This document shows, in pieces, positions 8,597-17,769 of a stretch of 64,000 bases of DNA (positions are counted from its first letter, which is position 1; each line of letters opens with the position of its first letter). Location: NCBI GenBank assembly GCA_965208815.1, contig OZ242357.1, forward strand, positions 3,534,001-3,598,000, given 5' to 3'. The stretch comes from Bin55 sp009840545. Lineage in GTDB: Bacteria; Pseudomonadota; Gammaproteobacteria; Pseudomonadales; Azotimanducaceae. Below the pieces are notes generated by a model. It was not told where the DNA came from, did no database searches, and saw nothing but the letters and a program-made list of their open reading frames with translations. A program made the position numbers and the translations under genes.

Positions 8597-8968
8597 GTGC
8601 TGCTTGGATGTGGAACCGTTGTCGCTACCGTCCCAAACCGTAGCCTAATACGCATCACGCGCGAGAAGTGTGTTGGTTGCCCGGGGGCCTGCTTTCGTTT
8701 TGCCAAGGGAGATTCTGAACTCTGGCTTGAAGAACAGTTTCAAGTTGGAACCAAAGTTGAATTTGAAACCTCATCCGTTGCACTAGTAATTGGTACGTCG
8801 ATCACCATGGGCATGCCACTAATTACAGCAGGTGCTACTTACTACTTCTCTAGCTCTTGGATGATCACTGCAGGAGCTACTTTTTTGAGTGTCCTTTTAG
8901 CTCTAGCGTGCTGTCGAACCGAAAAATTTAGGCTTTTGTTAGTGCCACATGTGCGTAACGTTGTGTAA
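8597..8968 (+). CDS. rseC: RseC/MucC membrane protein
   Basis: A 123-residue protein with an N-terminal region aligning with RseC ('GTVVATVPNRSLIRITREK'), a cysteine cluster 'CVGCPGAC' and two hydrophobic helices. RseC is a positive modulator of sigma-E signalling and may relate to redox or thiamine metabolism; its mechanism is not settled. GTG 8597 gives the family-like N-terminus. An upstream in-frame GTG at 8528 would overlap rseB and add non-homologous residues. The C-terminal tail is short for the family. No clear ribosome site precedes either start. Confidence 0.75.
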   Translation: MLLGCGTVVATVPNRSLIRITREKCVGCPGACFRFAKGDSELWLEEQFQVGTKVEFETSSVALVIGTSITMGMPLITAGATYYFSSSWMITAGATFLSVLLALACCRTEKFRLLLVPHVRNVV

Positions 8969-9060
8969 ACTAAGAGGCTTTTCGATTGCTGGTAGTAGTC
9001 GCTTAGTGTCGAAATAGTCGCTTCGGCGACGAGTTGAATTGGCGAGAAAGGGTCGTTGTA

Positions 9061-9918
9061 ATGATTGACAGTTGGCTGAGATCTAGCCTCCTCGTTCTAG
9101 TGCTGTTTCTCTCCGGAGCAGTACTTGCGGAAGGCTTCGTGATTTATAGCAGCTGGCAATTGGAGTGGCGCGCCCGGACAGAGGCTGTTCGCACCACAGA
9201 GTCACTGGATGTGAATGCCATAGTCAAGCAAGCCAGGGTTTTGGGCCAAGACTGGTACCGGGTCGTAGCCAAAGTTGACTCCGAAAGTGGAGAATACTTG
9301 ATGCTGGATGCGATGGATAAGGATTGGGACGTTTGGTACTTGTCCTCATCGGACGACTCATGGGTTTCCAACGGTTCACTAGCCAACAATCCGCAAGCCC
9401 CGATGGAAGCAGATACAGTGGCTCCAGTCTCATTGGTAGTTGAACCCCTGTTTTCAGATGACGGCGATAGTTCGGATCATACTCTGGCTCCAAGCACAGC
9501 TACGCCATCGAAACCCGATGAACCTCAGGTTGTAGCGGAGATTGAGACCGACACTTCAGAACCTGACGTCACATCACCTTCATCGGTAGAGGAAGAGGAT
9601 CTTCCCTTAGAACCGGAAGGCAACAATGCTTCAGTTGCCGAGGGAGAGGAGCTTCCCATCGAACCGGAAGAAGATTTCGTTGCCTCCTCCGATTCAGCAG
9701 GCGATTCCACGCTCTCAGTTGAGTCAACCTTGCGCGAAGTTGAGACGATTCAAAGGCAGGCACAAGACCTAATTTCAAACTGGGTGCAACGCGAAAACCC
9801 GACGACCTATGTGTTGCCCACGGAGTCTGACTCGGAGTTGGGCGAAAACCAAAATATGGACCCATCACGTGAAACTTGGTTCAACGAATTGCGGGTACCA
9901 GAGAGAAGGCGTAGATAG
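9061..9918 (+). CDS. Secreted acidic protein with SPOR-like N-terminal region
   Basis: A 285-residue protein: signal peptide (SSLLVLVLFLSGAVLAEG), a ~60-residue segment with the alternating pattern of a SPOR domain ('GFVIYSSWQLEWRARTEAV' ... 'GQDWYRVVAKVDSES'), then a long Asp/Glu/Pro/Ser-rich region with an imperfect duplication ('EEDLPLEPEG', 'GEELPIEPEE'). ATG 9061 has AAGGG about 9 bases upstream. SPOR domains bind denuded septal peptidoglycan, but this assignment is by eye and tentative. It follows rseC, where many relatives carry degP/mucD. Confidence 0.55.
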   Translation: MIDSWLRSSLLVLVLFLSGAVLAEGFVIYSSWQLEWRARTEAVRTTESLDVNAIVKQARVLGQDWYRVVAKVDSESGEYLMLDAMDKDWDVWYLSSSDDSWVSNGSLANNPQAPMEADTVAPVSLVVEPLFSDDGDSSDHTLAPSTATPSKPDEPQVVAEIETDTSEPDVTSPSSVEEEDLPLEPEGNNASVAEGEELPIEPEEDFVASSDSAGDSTLSVESTLREVETIQRQAQDLISNWVQRENPTTYVLPTESDSELGENQNMDPSRETWFNELRVPERRRR

Positions 9919-10073
9919 CCTTCGACACTCGTCTCAAATGGGCGAGTTCTTCATTCACAACTCAAGACATATAGACGCTCATCAAGTCTGGTAGCAGCTT
10001 CGGGTCGCTGTCACTGCAAGTTTTGTGGATGTAACCCGTCTACGGGAGGTCATTTCTTCCAATCTGAGCTTCC

Positions 10074-10079
10074 TATAAT
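10074..10079 (+). promoter_or_regulatory. Candidate -10 element before the M32 carboxypeptidase
   Basis: An exact TATAAT lies 37 bases before the carboxypeptidase start. No good -35 hexamer is present at the standard distance, so this is at most a weak or activator-dependent promoter. Confidence 0.3.
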
Positions 10080-10116
10080 TTCGTCGCAATTCCCTTAAAC
10101 CTAAAGAATTCTTTCC

Positions 10117-11610
10117 ATGTCTGCTCAAGAAGCCTTACACAATAAGTTTCGCGTGATTCACAATCTCAATCACGCATCCCAATATCTCTCTTGGGACGAA
10201 GCGGTCATGATGCCGAAAGGAGGAGGTTTGGCTCGCGCAGATTCGCTCGCGACACTGCGTTTAATCGTTCATGAAATGATCACGAGCTCTGAAATGGGCG
10301 AACTCATTGAAGCAGCCAGGGAACAGAACCCGACCGATGAATGGGAGGCAGCCAATTTGCGCGTCATTGAACATCAGCGAGAACGTTCGACAGCTGTACC
10401 TCCCGACTTGGTCGTCGCGCTTTCGAAGGCCTCTTCTGCCTGCGAACAAGAATGGCGCGAGAAGCGTGCCGAGAACGATTGGAACTCGGTTGTTCCTTTG
10501 CTCGCAGAGGTTGTGAAGCTCACAAGAGAACGAGCTGTTTCTCTTGGGGAAGCTCTCGCACTCGACCCCTACGACGCACTCTTGGACGAATACGAGCCCG
10601 GACTCAAACAGCAGTTCATTGATCCTTTGTTTACTCGCTTGGTTGAGTTTCTTCCAGGATTTGTAGATGACATACTTACGAGACAAGGACCGCCGGCGAA
10701 ATTTCAGGGAGACTTTTCTCCGGAACGACAGATGGAACTCGCAACCCGACTTATGAAACCCCTCGGTTTCAATTTTTCGCGAGGACGTATCGATACGAGT
10801 CACCATCCTTTTTCGTGTGGGAACTTCACCGATACAAGAATCACAACTCGATTCGGCGCGGACGATTTTGTTGAATCCATGTATGCGGTTCTACACGAGA
10901 CAGGACATGCCCTGTACCAACAAGGGCTTCCTCAGTGCATGTCTGATCAGCCTGTAAGCCACTCCTTGGGCATGATGATTCACGAGAGCCAATCACTATT
11001 CATGGAAATGCAAGTCTGCAGAGGTGATTCCTTTCTTCAGTTTGCAAAACCCGTCATCGAGGAAACACTAAGTGTTCGTGGAAACGGAACACCATGGAAT
11101 CTAGACACGCTATCCAGAGCGGTGAGGCGTGTGGAACGAGGAAAAATCCGGGTCGAGTCGGACGAAACGACATATCCTTTGCACATAGTTCTGCGTTATG
11201 GGATCGAGAAAGCTCTCTTGCAGGGCGAATTATCCGTCGAGGACATTCCAGACGCCTGGAATCAGCGGATGTTGGATTCATTTGGAATTGAACTTGGGGA
11301 CGACTATCGAAATGGTTGCATGCAAGATGTACATTGGTTTGCCGGTTTGATTGGTTACTTTCCGTGTTACTCACTTGGAGCACTTACCGCGGCACAGCTT
11401 TATCAGGCGATGGTTCGAGAAATCGGTGATATCGAAAACGATTTTGTAGCCGGTAGGTTTGACAGATCCCTTGGTTGGCAGCGAGCCAACGTGCATTCTC
11501 GCGGGCAACTGATTCCCAGTTTCGAATTGATTGAGACCGTCACAGGAAGCCCTCTGAGTTGCGACCCATTTATTGCACACGTCACCTCACGTTATGGTTC
11601 TGGGAGCTAG
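10117..11610 (+). CDS. M32 (Taq-type) carboxypeptidase
   Basis: A 497-residue zinc metallopeptidase of family M32, the usual length. The zinc-binding HExxH appears as 'HETGHALYQQ' (about residue 264), followed by the family motif 'HESQSLFMEMQVCRG' with the third ligand glutamate, and 'RVESDETTYPLHIVLRY'. These enzymes remove C-terminal residues from peptides in the cytoplasm; no signal peptide is present. It precedes lepA closely and probably shares its transcript. Confidence 0.93.
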   Translation: MSAQEALHNKFRVIHNLNHASQYLSWDEAVMMPKGGGLARADSLATLRLIVHEMITSSEMGELIEAAREQNPTDEWEAANLRVIEHQRERSTAVPPDLVVALSKASSACEQEWREKRAENDWNSVVPLLAEVVKLTRERAVSLGEALALDPYDALLDEYEPGLKQQFIDPLFTRLVEFLPGFVDDILTRQGPPAKFQGDFSPERQMELATRLMKPLGFNFSRGRIDTSHHPFSCGNFTDTRITTRFGADDFVESMYAVLHETGHALYQQGLPQCMSDQPVSHSLGMMIHESQSLFMEMQVCRGDSFLQFAKPVIEETLSVRGNGTPWNLDTLSRAVRRVERGKIRVESDETTYPLHIVLRYGIEKALLQGELSVEDIPDAWNQRMLDSFGIELGDDYRNGCMQDVHWFAGLIGYFPCYSLGALTAAQLYQAMVREIGDIENDFVAGRFDRSLGWQRANVHSRGQLIPSFELIETVTGSPLSCDPFIAHVTSRYGSGS

Positions 11611-11626
11611 ATTTACGGTTCCTGAT

Positions 11627-13444
11627 GTGACCGATTCAACTGAGTCGAGGATTCCACTCACTCGCAACTTTTCCATCATCGCGCACATAGATCACGGCAA
11701 GTCCACGGTTGCCGATCGCTTGATTCAACGATGCGGAGGGCTGTCAGACCGAGAAATGGCCGATCAGGTTCTAGATTCGATGGATTTGGAACGCGAGCGA
11801 GGGATAACGATTAAGTCTCAAAGCGTGGCACTTCACTACGAAGCCCGTGATGGACTTACATACCGACTGAACTTTATCGACACGCCGGGACACGTCGACT
11901 TTAGCTACGAAGTTTCCCGCTCACTAGCAGGTTGCGAGGGGGCATTGCTCATTGTTGACGCCGCACAGGGAGTCGAGGCTCAGTCGGTTGCCAACTGCTA
12001 CGCTGCCATCGAACAGGGGTTAGAAGTCATTCCCGTATTGAACAAGATGGATTTACCACAGGCAGATGCCGAGCGTGCGTCAACTGAGATCGAATCACTA
12101 ATTGGATTGCCCACAGACAACATTCTCAAAATTAGTGCTAAGAGAGGCGATGGAATTGACGATCTCCTTGAACTAATCGTAAATGAGATCCCTTCGCCTA
12201 GTGCGACGGAATCGGACAAGCTACGAGCATTAATCATGGACTCGTGGTTTGATCGGTATGCTGGCGTAGTTTCCTTGGTTCGAGTATTCGAGGGAGCGAT
12301 CAATGTTGGCGACCGCATCGTTTCGCATTCGGTTGGGAAGGAACACAATGTGGAGCAATTAGGTGTGTTTACACCGCGCCGAGAACCTCGTGAGACGCTG
12401 CATGCAGGGGACGTGGGGTACGTTGTGGCGGGCATTAAAGATATACACGGTGCTCCAGTAGGAGACACGTTGACTTCGGCCAAGGACACCGCTCAGCCTT
12501 TGCCTGGATTTGAAAGACTCAAGCCGCAGGTTTATGCGGGTCTCTATCCCAGCGACCCAGATGACTACGAACCACTTGGCAGGGCATTGGAAAAACTGGG
12601 CCTCAACGACGCATCCCTTCACTATGAGACGGAAAACTCTGACGCACTGGGATTCGGTTACCGTTGTGGATTCCTTGGGATGCTACACATGGAAATCGTG
12701 CAAGAGCGAATTGAACGGGAGTATGAACTTGACGTAGTCGTGACTGCGCCGTCCGTAGTCTATGAAGTTTTGCGACGTGATGGTTCGACGCTTCAGATAC
12801 ACAATCCGTCACAACTTGACGAAATCTTGGACTTAGTGGAAATACGTGAACCCATTGCCCAGGTGAATGTTCTGGTACCGCAACAGTTTCTGGGCAACGT
12901 AATGGAGTTGTGCATTGACCGTCGTGGAGTTCAAAGAAATATGCAGATGACTAGCTCGCAGGTCTCGCTGACATACGACATTCCAATGGGTGAGGTGGTT
13001 GTGGACTTTTTCGATCGACTAAAGTCCGTAAGTCGTGGCTACGCTTCGTTGGACTACTCCTTTGATCGATTCGAAGTTGCACCTCTGGTTCGTCTCGACA
13101 TTCTCATCAATGAAGCTCGGGTCGACAGTCTTGCGGTCATCGTTCATCGTGATCTGGCTCAATCTCGAGGAAGGCAAGTGGCAGTCAGGTTAAAAGAGGA
13201 AATTCCGAGACAGATGTTTGACGTGGCGATTCAAGCAGCGATAGGTCGCAAGGTGTTGGCACGAACAACTGTAAAGGCATTAAGGAAGAACGTTACTGCA
13301 AAGTGCTATGGTGGCGACGTAACTCGCAAGAAGAAACTCTTGGAAAAGCAAAAAAAGGGTAAAAAGCGAATGAAACAGATAGGAAAAGTGGAAATTCCGC
13401 AAAACGCCTTTCTCGCGTCGTTGACTATGGATCGATCGTCGTAG
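11627..13444 (+). CDS. lepA: Elongation factor 4 (LepA)
   Basis: A translational GTPase with G1 'AHIDHGKSTVADR', G3 'DTPGH', G4 'NKMD' and the LepA-specific C-terminal tail ('KKKLLEKQKKGKKRMK'). EF4 acts on ribosomes and influences initiation and back-translocation. GTG 11627 leaves about 12 residues before the conserved RNFSIIAHIDHGKS, similar to relatives. ATG 11594, overlapping the carboxypeptidase stop, is an alternative. The usual followers lepB-rnc-era are absent downstream, so synteny breaks here. Confidence 0.95.
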   Translation: MTDSTESRIPLTRNFSIIAHIDHGKSTVADRLIQRCGGLSDREMADQVLDSMDLERERGITIKSQSVALHYEARDGLTYRLNFIDTPGHVDFSYEVSRSLAGCEGALLIVDAAQGVEAQSVANCYAAIEQGLEVIPVLNKMDLPQADAERASTEIESLIGLPTDNILKISAKRGDGIDDLLELIVNEIPSPSATESDKLRALIMDSWFDRYAGVVSLVRVFEGAINVGDRIVSHSVGKEHNVEQLGVFTPRREPRETLHAGDVGYVVAGIKDIHGAPVGDTLTSAKDTAQPLPGFERLKPQVYAGLYPSDPDDYEPLGRALEKLGLNDASLHYETENSDALGFGYRCGFLGMLHMEIVQERIEREYELDVVVTAPSVVYEVLRRDGSTLQIHNPSQLDEILDLVEIREPIAQVNVLVPQQFLGNVMELCIDRRGVQRNMQMTSSQVSLTYDIPMGEVVVDFFDRLKSVSRGYASLDYSFDRFEVAPLVRLDILINEARVDSLAVIVHRDLAQSRGRQVAVRLKEEIPRQMFDVAIQAAIGRKVLARTTVKALRKNVTAKCYGGDVTRKKKLLEKQKKGKKRMKQIGKVEIPQNAFLASLTMDRSS

Positions 13445-13624
13445 TCTATGGTGTCAATATTTGAGGTCAGACTCTTTAATTAGCTCAAATTCGCAAGCAA
13501 GTCGATTTAGGCCTCCTCGCCAACGGTGCCTCGCCGCTTCTTATGAACTATTGGTGATGAGTACCATAGAAATAGGACTAACAGCAATGGCTTAATAAGT
13601 CGCGATTTCTTAGGGAGTAAATGA

Positions 13625-14395
13625 GTGACACAATTCTGCAAAGTTGACTCGAAGGACCACATTCTGACGGTAACAATCAACCGTCCAGAACGGCTCAACG
13701 CGCTACACCCGCCTGGTAATGCGGAGCTTGGAGAAGTGTTCGATGCATTTGCCGCAGATGACGATCTTTGGGTGGCGATCATTACGGGTGAAGGTCGAGG
13801 TTTTTGTGCGGGAAACGATCTTCGTTATCAAGCTGAGGGAGGTGAGCGTGTCCCAAGTCCCAAAGGATTCGGAGGGCTGACCTCTCGTTTTGACCTGAGC
13901 AAGCCGGTAGTTGCTGCGGTCAACGGCGTGGCAATGGGCGGAGGTTTTGAGATTTGTTTGGCATGCGATCTGATCATCGCCTCCGAGAGTGCACTTTTTG
14001 CGTTGCCCGAACCGAAAGTTGGACTCGCTGCGTTAGCTGGTGGTCTACAACGACTACCGCGCCAAATTGGAGTGAAGAGGGCATTGGGAATGATTTTGAC
14101 GGGACGACATGTTTCACCTCAAGAGGGGAAGGAGCTTGGTTTCGTAAACGATGTTGTTCCGCACGACGAGCTAATGGAAGCTACTCACAAGTGGGTTAAA
14201 CAGATCTTGGAATGCGCACCTCTGTCGATTCGAGCGAGCAAGGACGTTGTTTACCGAAGTCTCTCGATGGGTTCTTTGGAGGAGTCGATGTCAGTCCGCT
14301 ACGACTCGGTGGGTGCTCTGTCTAAGAGTGAAGACTTTATCGAAGGACCCGGTGCGTTTTCAGAGAAGCGTCCGCCCAACTGGAAAGGTCGCTAG
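13625..14395 (+). CDS. Enoyl-CoA hydratase/isomerase family protein
   Basis: A 256-residue crotonase-fold enzyme. The CoA oxyanion-hole motifs are 'GRGFCAGNDLRYQ' and 'GVAMGGGFEICLACDLIIAS', with a candidate catalytic glutamate in 'FALPEPKVGLAALAGG'. Family members hydrate or isomerise enoyl-CoAs in fatty-acid or aromatic-acid catabolism; the substrate cannot be told. GTG 13625 has AGGGAG 8 bases upstream; an overlapping ATG at 13621 is out of frame. Confidence 0.88.
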   Translation: MTQFCKVDSKDHILTVTINRPERLNALHPPGNAELGEVFDAFAADDDLWVAIITGEGRGFCAGNDLRYQAEGGERVPSPKGFGGLTSRFDLSKPVVAAVNGVAMGGGFEICLACDLIIASESALFALPEPKVGLAALAGGLQRLPRQIGVKRALGMILTGRHVSPQEGKELGFVNDVVPHDELMEATHKWVKQILECAPLSIRASKDVVYRSLSMGSLEESMSVRYDSVGALSKSEDFIEGPGAFSEKRPPNWKGR

Positions 14396-14447
14396 ACCAA
14401 AGAGCTCGTGCTCAGTCCTCGAGCACTATCACACCAACAGGCAATGC

Positions 14448-14469
14448 AGAATTTCCAAGTGGAAATTCT
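14448..14469. promoter_or_regulatory. Perfect 9-bp hairpin just before the ggt ribosome site
   Basis: AGAATTTCC (14448-14456) and GGAAATTCT (14461-14469) form a perfect stem with a 4-base loop. It ends directly before AAGGGTAG, the ribosome site of the gamma-glutamyltransferase gene. A second, weaker stem (GTGCTC...GAGCAC) lies upstream. There is no T tract, so it is not an obvious terminator; it may affect translation of the next gene. Confidence 0.45.
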
Positions 14470-14478
14470 TAAGGGTAG

Positions 14479-16071
14479 ATGCGGCCAGATAGCTTGAACT
14501 GGGATCTTCCCTATGCATCCCAACGAGACCCCGTACTTGCGCGAAATGTCGTAGCCACGTCTCAACCACTCGCAACACAAGCAGGCATCCGTGCATTGCG
14601 AGAAGGCGGCAACGCAATCGACGCTGCCCTAGCGGCTGCAATTACTTTGAGTGTTGTTGAGCCTTGCTCAAACGGAATCGGAAGCGATGCATTTGCCCTC
14701 GTGTGGTTCGACAATTCTCTCTTTGGCCTAAATGCATCTGGCAAGTCTCCACGTCTTTGGAATTCCGAATGCTTTAGTAACCATAAACTCATGCCCGATC
14801 GTGGCTGGCATTCAGTTACTGTTCCAGGCGCAGTAAGTGCTTGGACTGAACTGTCGGCGCGTTTTGGCAAGTTACCCTTTGCAAGGCTGTTCGATGCTGC
14901 AATTCAATACGCTGAGAATGGTTTTCATGTAGGAAGACGAACTGCATACCACTGGAAGCGGTCAGAGACGCGATTTCAGAAATTCTCGTCGTTCCGCAAT
15001 CATTTTCTTCCACGAGGCAGAGCTCCAGCTACAGGAGAAGTCTTCCAAAGCGGAGAACAAGCAAGAACCCTTGAGGAAGTTGCTTCGACGCACGGTGAGT
15101 CTTTCTATCGCGGCAATCTTGCCAAACTGATTGTGGCTCAAGCGAAAAATGAAGGGGGATTGATGCGGCTTGAGGACTTGGCCGCCCACCGCGCCGAATG
15201 GTGCGACCCGCTTACATTAAGTTATGGAAGCGTTGACGTTCATGAGATTCCGCCAAATGGTCAGGGGCTGGCCGCATTGATTGCTTTGGGTTTATTGGAT
15301 CGACTTGGCGTACGAGACTTCGAACCCGGATCGACGGTTTGGACGCACCTTCAGGTTGAATCTATGAAGGTTGCGATTCGTGCCGCATTCGAGCACTTCG
15401 CAGACCCTAATGCGATGCACATTGAGCCTGAGTGTCTACTTGATCCAAGTACATTGAAGCGAGCGGCAGACTCGATTTCACGAAGCTCTGCAATCCTACC
15501 TCCTCCGGATTTGCGGGTGGGCGCAGATACGGTATACCTCTGTACGGGAGACTCTGACGGCAACATGGTTTCATACATTCAATCCAACTACATGGGTTTT
15601 GGATCTGGAGTGGTGATTGAAGGAACCGGAATTGCTATGCAGAACCGAGGCGCTGGATTTACGTTGGAAGCCGGACACCCCAATCAAGTCGGACCAAGCA
15701 AGAAGCCCTTTCACACAATTATTCCAGGATTTGTTAGCCATAACGATCGCCCCGAACTTGCTTTTGGTGTTATGGGCGGTCATATGCAGCATCAAGGGCA
15801 TGTGCAAATGGTCTCTCGAATCTTTGATCACAACGAGAATCCCCAAGCAGCTTCCGATGCTCCTCGCTGGTACGTTACTCCTCAGTATGAGCTAGTTTTG
15901 GAAGAGGGCTACTGCCAAACGACAAAGGAGGAATTGGCAAGTCTCGGACATTCGGTACGAGACGCGGGATCAGCAGACCTATTTGGAGGCGCACAACTTA
16001 TAGCATGTCTTGACGACGGCTACTGTGGTGCTTCGGACCACCGCAAGGAAGGACTCGCAGCAGGTTTCTAG
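14479..16071 (+). CDS. Gamma-glutamyltransferase family protein
   Basis: A 530-residue Ntn-hydrolase of the gamma-glutamyltranspeptidase family. Typical blocks: 'REGGNAIDAALAAAITLSVV', 'SVTVPGAVSAWTELSARFGK', the autoprocessing site before the nucleophile threonine ('GADTVYLCTGDSDGNMVS'), and 'MGGHMQHQGHVQM'. No signal peptide is visible, so it resembles the cytoplasmic YwrD-like branch more than the periplasmic GGT that degrades glutathione. It converges on msrB with a 1-base gap and belongs to a local group of thiol and glutamyl genes. Confidence 0.9.
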   Translation: MRPDSLNWDLPYASQRDPVLARNVVATSQPLATQAGIRALREGGNAIDAALAAAITLSVVEPCSNGIGSDAFALVWFDNSLFGLNASGKSPRLWNSECFSNHKLMPDRGWHSVTVPGAVSAWTELSARFGKLPFARLFDAAIQYAENGFHVGRRTAYHWKRSETRFQKFSSFRNHFLPRGRAPATGEVFQSGEQARTLEEVASTHGESFYRGNLAKLIVAQAKNEGGLMRLEDLAAHRAEWCDPLTLSYGSVDVHEIPPNGQGLAALIALGLLDRLGVRDFEPGSTVWTHLQVESMKVAIRAAFEHFADPNAMHIEPECLLDPSTLKRAADSISRSSAILPPPDLRVGADTVYLCTGDSDGNMVSYIQSNYMGFGSGVVIEGTGIAMQNRGAGFTLEAGHPNQVGPSKKPFHTIIPGFVSHNDRPELAFGVMGGHMQHQGHVQMVSRIFDHNENPQAASDAPRWYVTPQYELVLEEGYCQTTKEELASLGHSVRDAGSADLFGGAQLIACLDDGYCGASDHRKEGLAAGF

Positions 16072-16072
16072 A

Positions 16073-16480
16073 CTATTCTTCGGATTCGCTACGTTCTTTT
16101 AACCGAAGCGATAGGGAATTCATGCAGAATCTCAGTCCTGTTGGCCTAGGACCATCTGGAAATACATGGCCCAAGTGCGAACCACAAGCGGAACAGAGCA
16201 CTTCCGTGCGAACCATAAAGTTGCTCCGGTCTTCTCGAGTTTGAACGGCCTCTTCGCTGATTGGTTTGTAGAAGCTGGGCCAGCCACTACCGGAGTCATA
16301 CTTCGTCTCAGACTCGAACAAGGGTTTGCCACAGGCACGGCATAGGTAAGTTCCGGGCGTCTTGGTGTCCCAATATTCACCTGTAAAGGCGAATTCCGTT
16401 CCGGACTTTCGCAATACCTGATACTCCTGCGGAGTCAGCTCGGATTTCCAATCTTCTTCTGTCTTGTGAGAGTCACTCAT
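16073..16480 (-). CDS. msrB: Peptide methionine-(R)-S-oxide reductase MsrB
   Basis: A 135-residue protein with both zinc CxxC pairs ('CRACG', 'CSACG'), 'YDSGSGWPSFYKPI' and the catalytic cysteine in 'RFCMNSLSL'. MsrB reduces methionine-R-sulfoxide in proteins with thioredoxin. The ATG at 16480 gives the standard N-terminus (MSDSHKTEEDWKSELTPQEY). An extra 35 in-frame codons upstream are polar, carry no signal peptide and look non-coding. Confidence 0.95.
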   Translation of the reverse strand: MSDSHKTEEDWKSELTPQEYQVLRKSGTEFAFTGEYWDTKTPGTYLCRACGKPLFESETKYDSGSGWPSFYKPISEEAVQTREDRSNFMVRTEVLCSACGSHLGHVFPDGPRPTGLRFCMNSLSLRLKERSESEE

Positions 16481-16636
16481 ACCGATGTCCCGTGTGACGT
16501 TCTTGCTGCGCTCCTGACACGAGCACGTTTCGCTAGATGTAGCTTCTGTCGTTGAATTGATACCCAAATGGGCATGTCCTGTCAACTCAAGGCAGTAAAT
16601 TTCAATGAGTCTTTGTTGTCATCTGTTTGGCGCCAA

Positions 16637-17719
16637 TCAATTCCAATTGATTAGTTGCAGGACGTAATTTGCGATGGCGAGGGAGGCCGTAAGTCCGGGA
16701 GATTCAATTCCCAATAGTTCGACATAGTTTGGAACGCCCGTTTCACGAGGTCCATTAATGACGAAATCTCCTGGAGCACCCCCCTCTGGAACAAGCTTGG
16801 GTCGAATGCCGGTATAGCCCGGGACGAGACGCGTTTCGTCGAGGCTGGGATAGTACTGACGAACGGAGTCTATAAAGTCTTGCCTGTTGGAATCGCAAAA
16901 CGAGTAATCGACTTCATCCACCCACTCTACATCTGGTCCAAATCGAGCTTGTCCTCCTATGTCGAGGGTTACATGCACACCGAGTCCTCCGGATTCTGCA
17001 ACCGGATAGACCAAGTGATTGAAAGGCGAATCTCCACTCAATGTGTAATAGTGACCTTTGGCAAAGTGGTCTTGATATTGACCTCCAAGTTGTCGAGAAA
17101 GCGATGGAGCCCAAAGTCCGGCTGCGTTTACTAACGTCCTAGGATTGAGTGTCAAGCCGCTGCTTTCGACAAATAAAGCGTCGTCGTGACTGACCGCTTC
17201 GACCTTGGAGTTGAAAGCAACCATGCCTCCGTGCGCTTCGAGGTCACCCAAGAGACTGGTCATGTATTCATGACTGTCGATAATCCCTGTTGTAGGAGAG
17301 AATACACCTGAGAAACACTCGACGTGTGGCTCTAATGTGTGTACTTCGTCTCGGCTGAGCCGCCGAAGCTCGCCAGCCCCGTTTTCAATAGATCGAATTT
17401 GGTAGTGCTCCAGGACCGATTCCTGTGCCTCGGATGTAGCAACGATGACCTTTCCGATGCGGCGGTGGGAAATATTCCGTTCTTTGCAGTACTGGTATAG
17501 CAATTGCTTTCCTTCGACGCACATTTTGGCTTTGAGTGATCCTTTCGGATAGTAGATTCCAGCATGAATCACTTCGGAGTTGCGGCTGGAGGTCTCCGTC
17601 CCTATAGCATCTTGTCTTTCCAAGATTAGGACCTCTCGACCAACTAACGCGAGAGCGCGAGCAACGGCTAGTCCAATGATTCCCGCACCAATTACAACTA
17701 CGTCGCAAGACTCGCTCAT
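16637..17719 (-). CDS. FAD-dependent oxidoreductase, LhgO/L-2-hydroxyglutarate oxidase-like
   Basis: A 360-residue DAO-superfamily flavoprotein. The N-terminal 'VVVIGAGIIGLAVARALAL' binds FAD and 'SSRNSEVIHAGIYYPKGSLK' is characteristic of the L-2-hydroxyglutarate oxidase (LhgO/L2HGDH) branch. The C-terminal 'GYTGIRPKL' and 'GIESPGLTASLAIA' blocks are present. LhgO converts L-2-hydroxyglutarate to 2-oxoglutarate, passing electrons to the respiratory chain. A related glycerol-3-phosphate dehydrogenase-type role cannot be excluded. It sits upstream of msrB on the same strand. Confidence 0.82.
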   Translation of the reverse strand: MSESCDVVVIGAGIIGLAVARALALVGREVLILERQDAIGTETSSRNSEVIHAGIYYPKGSLKAKMCVEGKQLLYQYCKERNISHRRIGKVIVATSEAQESVLEHYQIRSIENGAGELRRLSRDEVHTLEPHVECFSGVFSPTTGIIDSHEYMTSLLGDLEAHGGMVAFNSKVEAVSHDDALFVESSGLTLNPRTLVNAAGLWAPSLSRQLGGQYQDHFAKGHYYTLSGDSPFNHLVYPVAESGGLGVHVTLDIGGQARFGPDVEWVDEVDYSFCDSNRQDFIDSVRQYYPSLDETRLVPGYTGIRPKLVPEGGAPGDFVINGPRETGVPNYVELLGIESPGLTASLAIANYVLQLINWN

Positions 17720-17769
17720 CTAAACACTGTTGTTTGGTGATGCAAACGTTCAGTTCGTGGACGTCCGTC

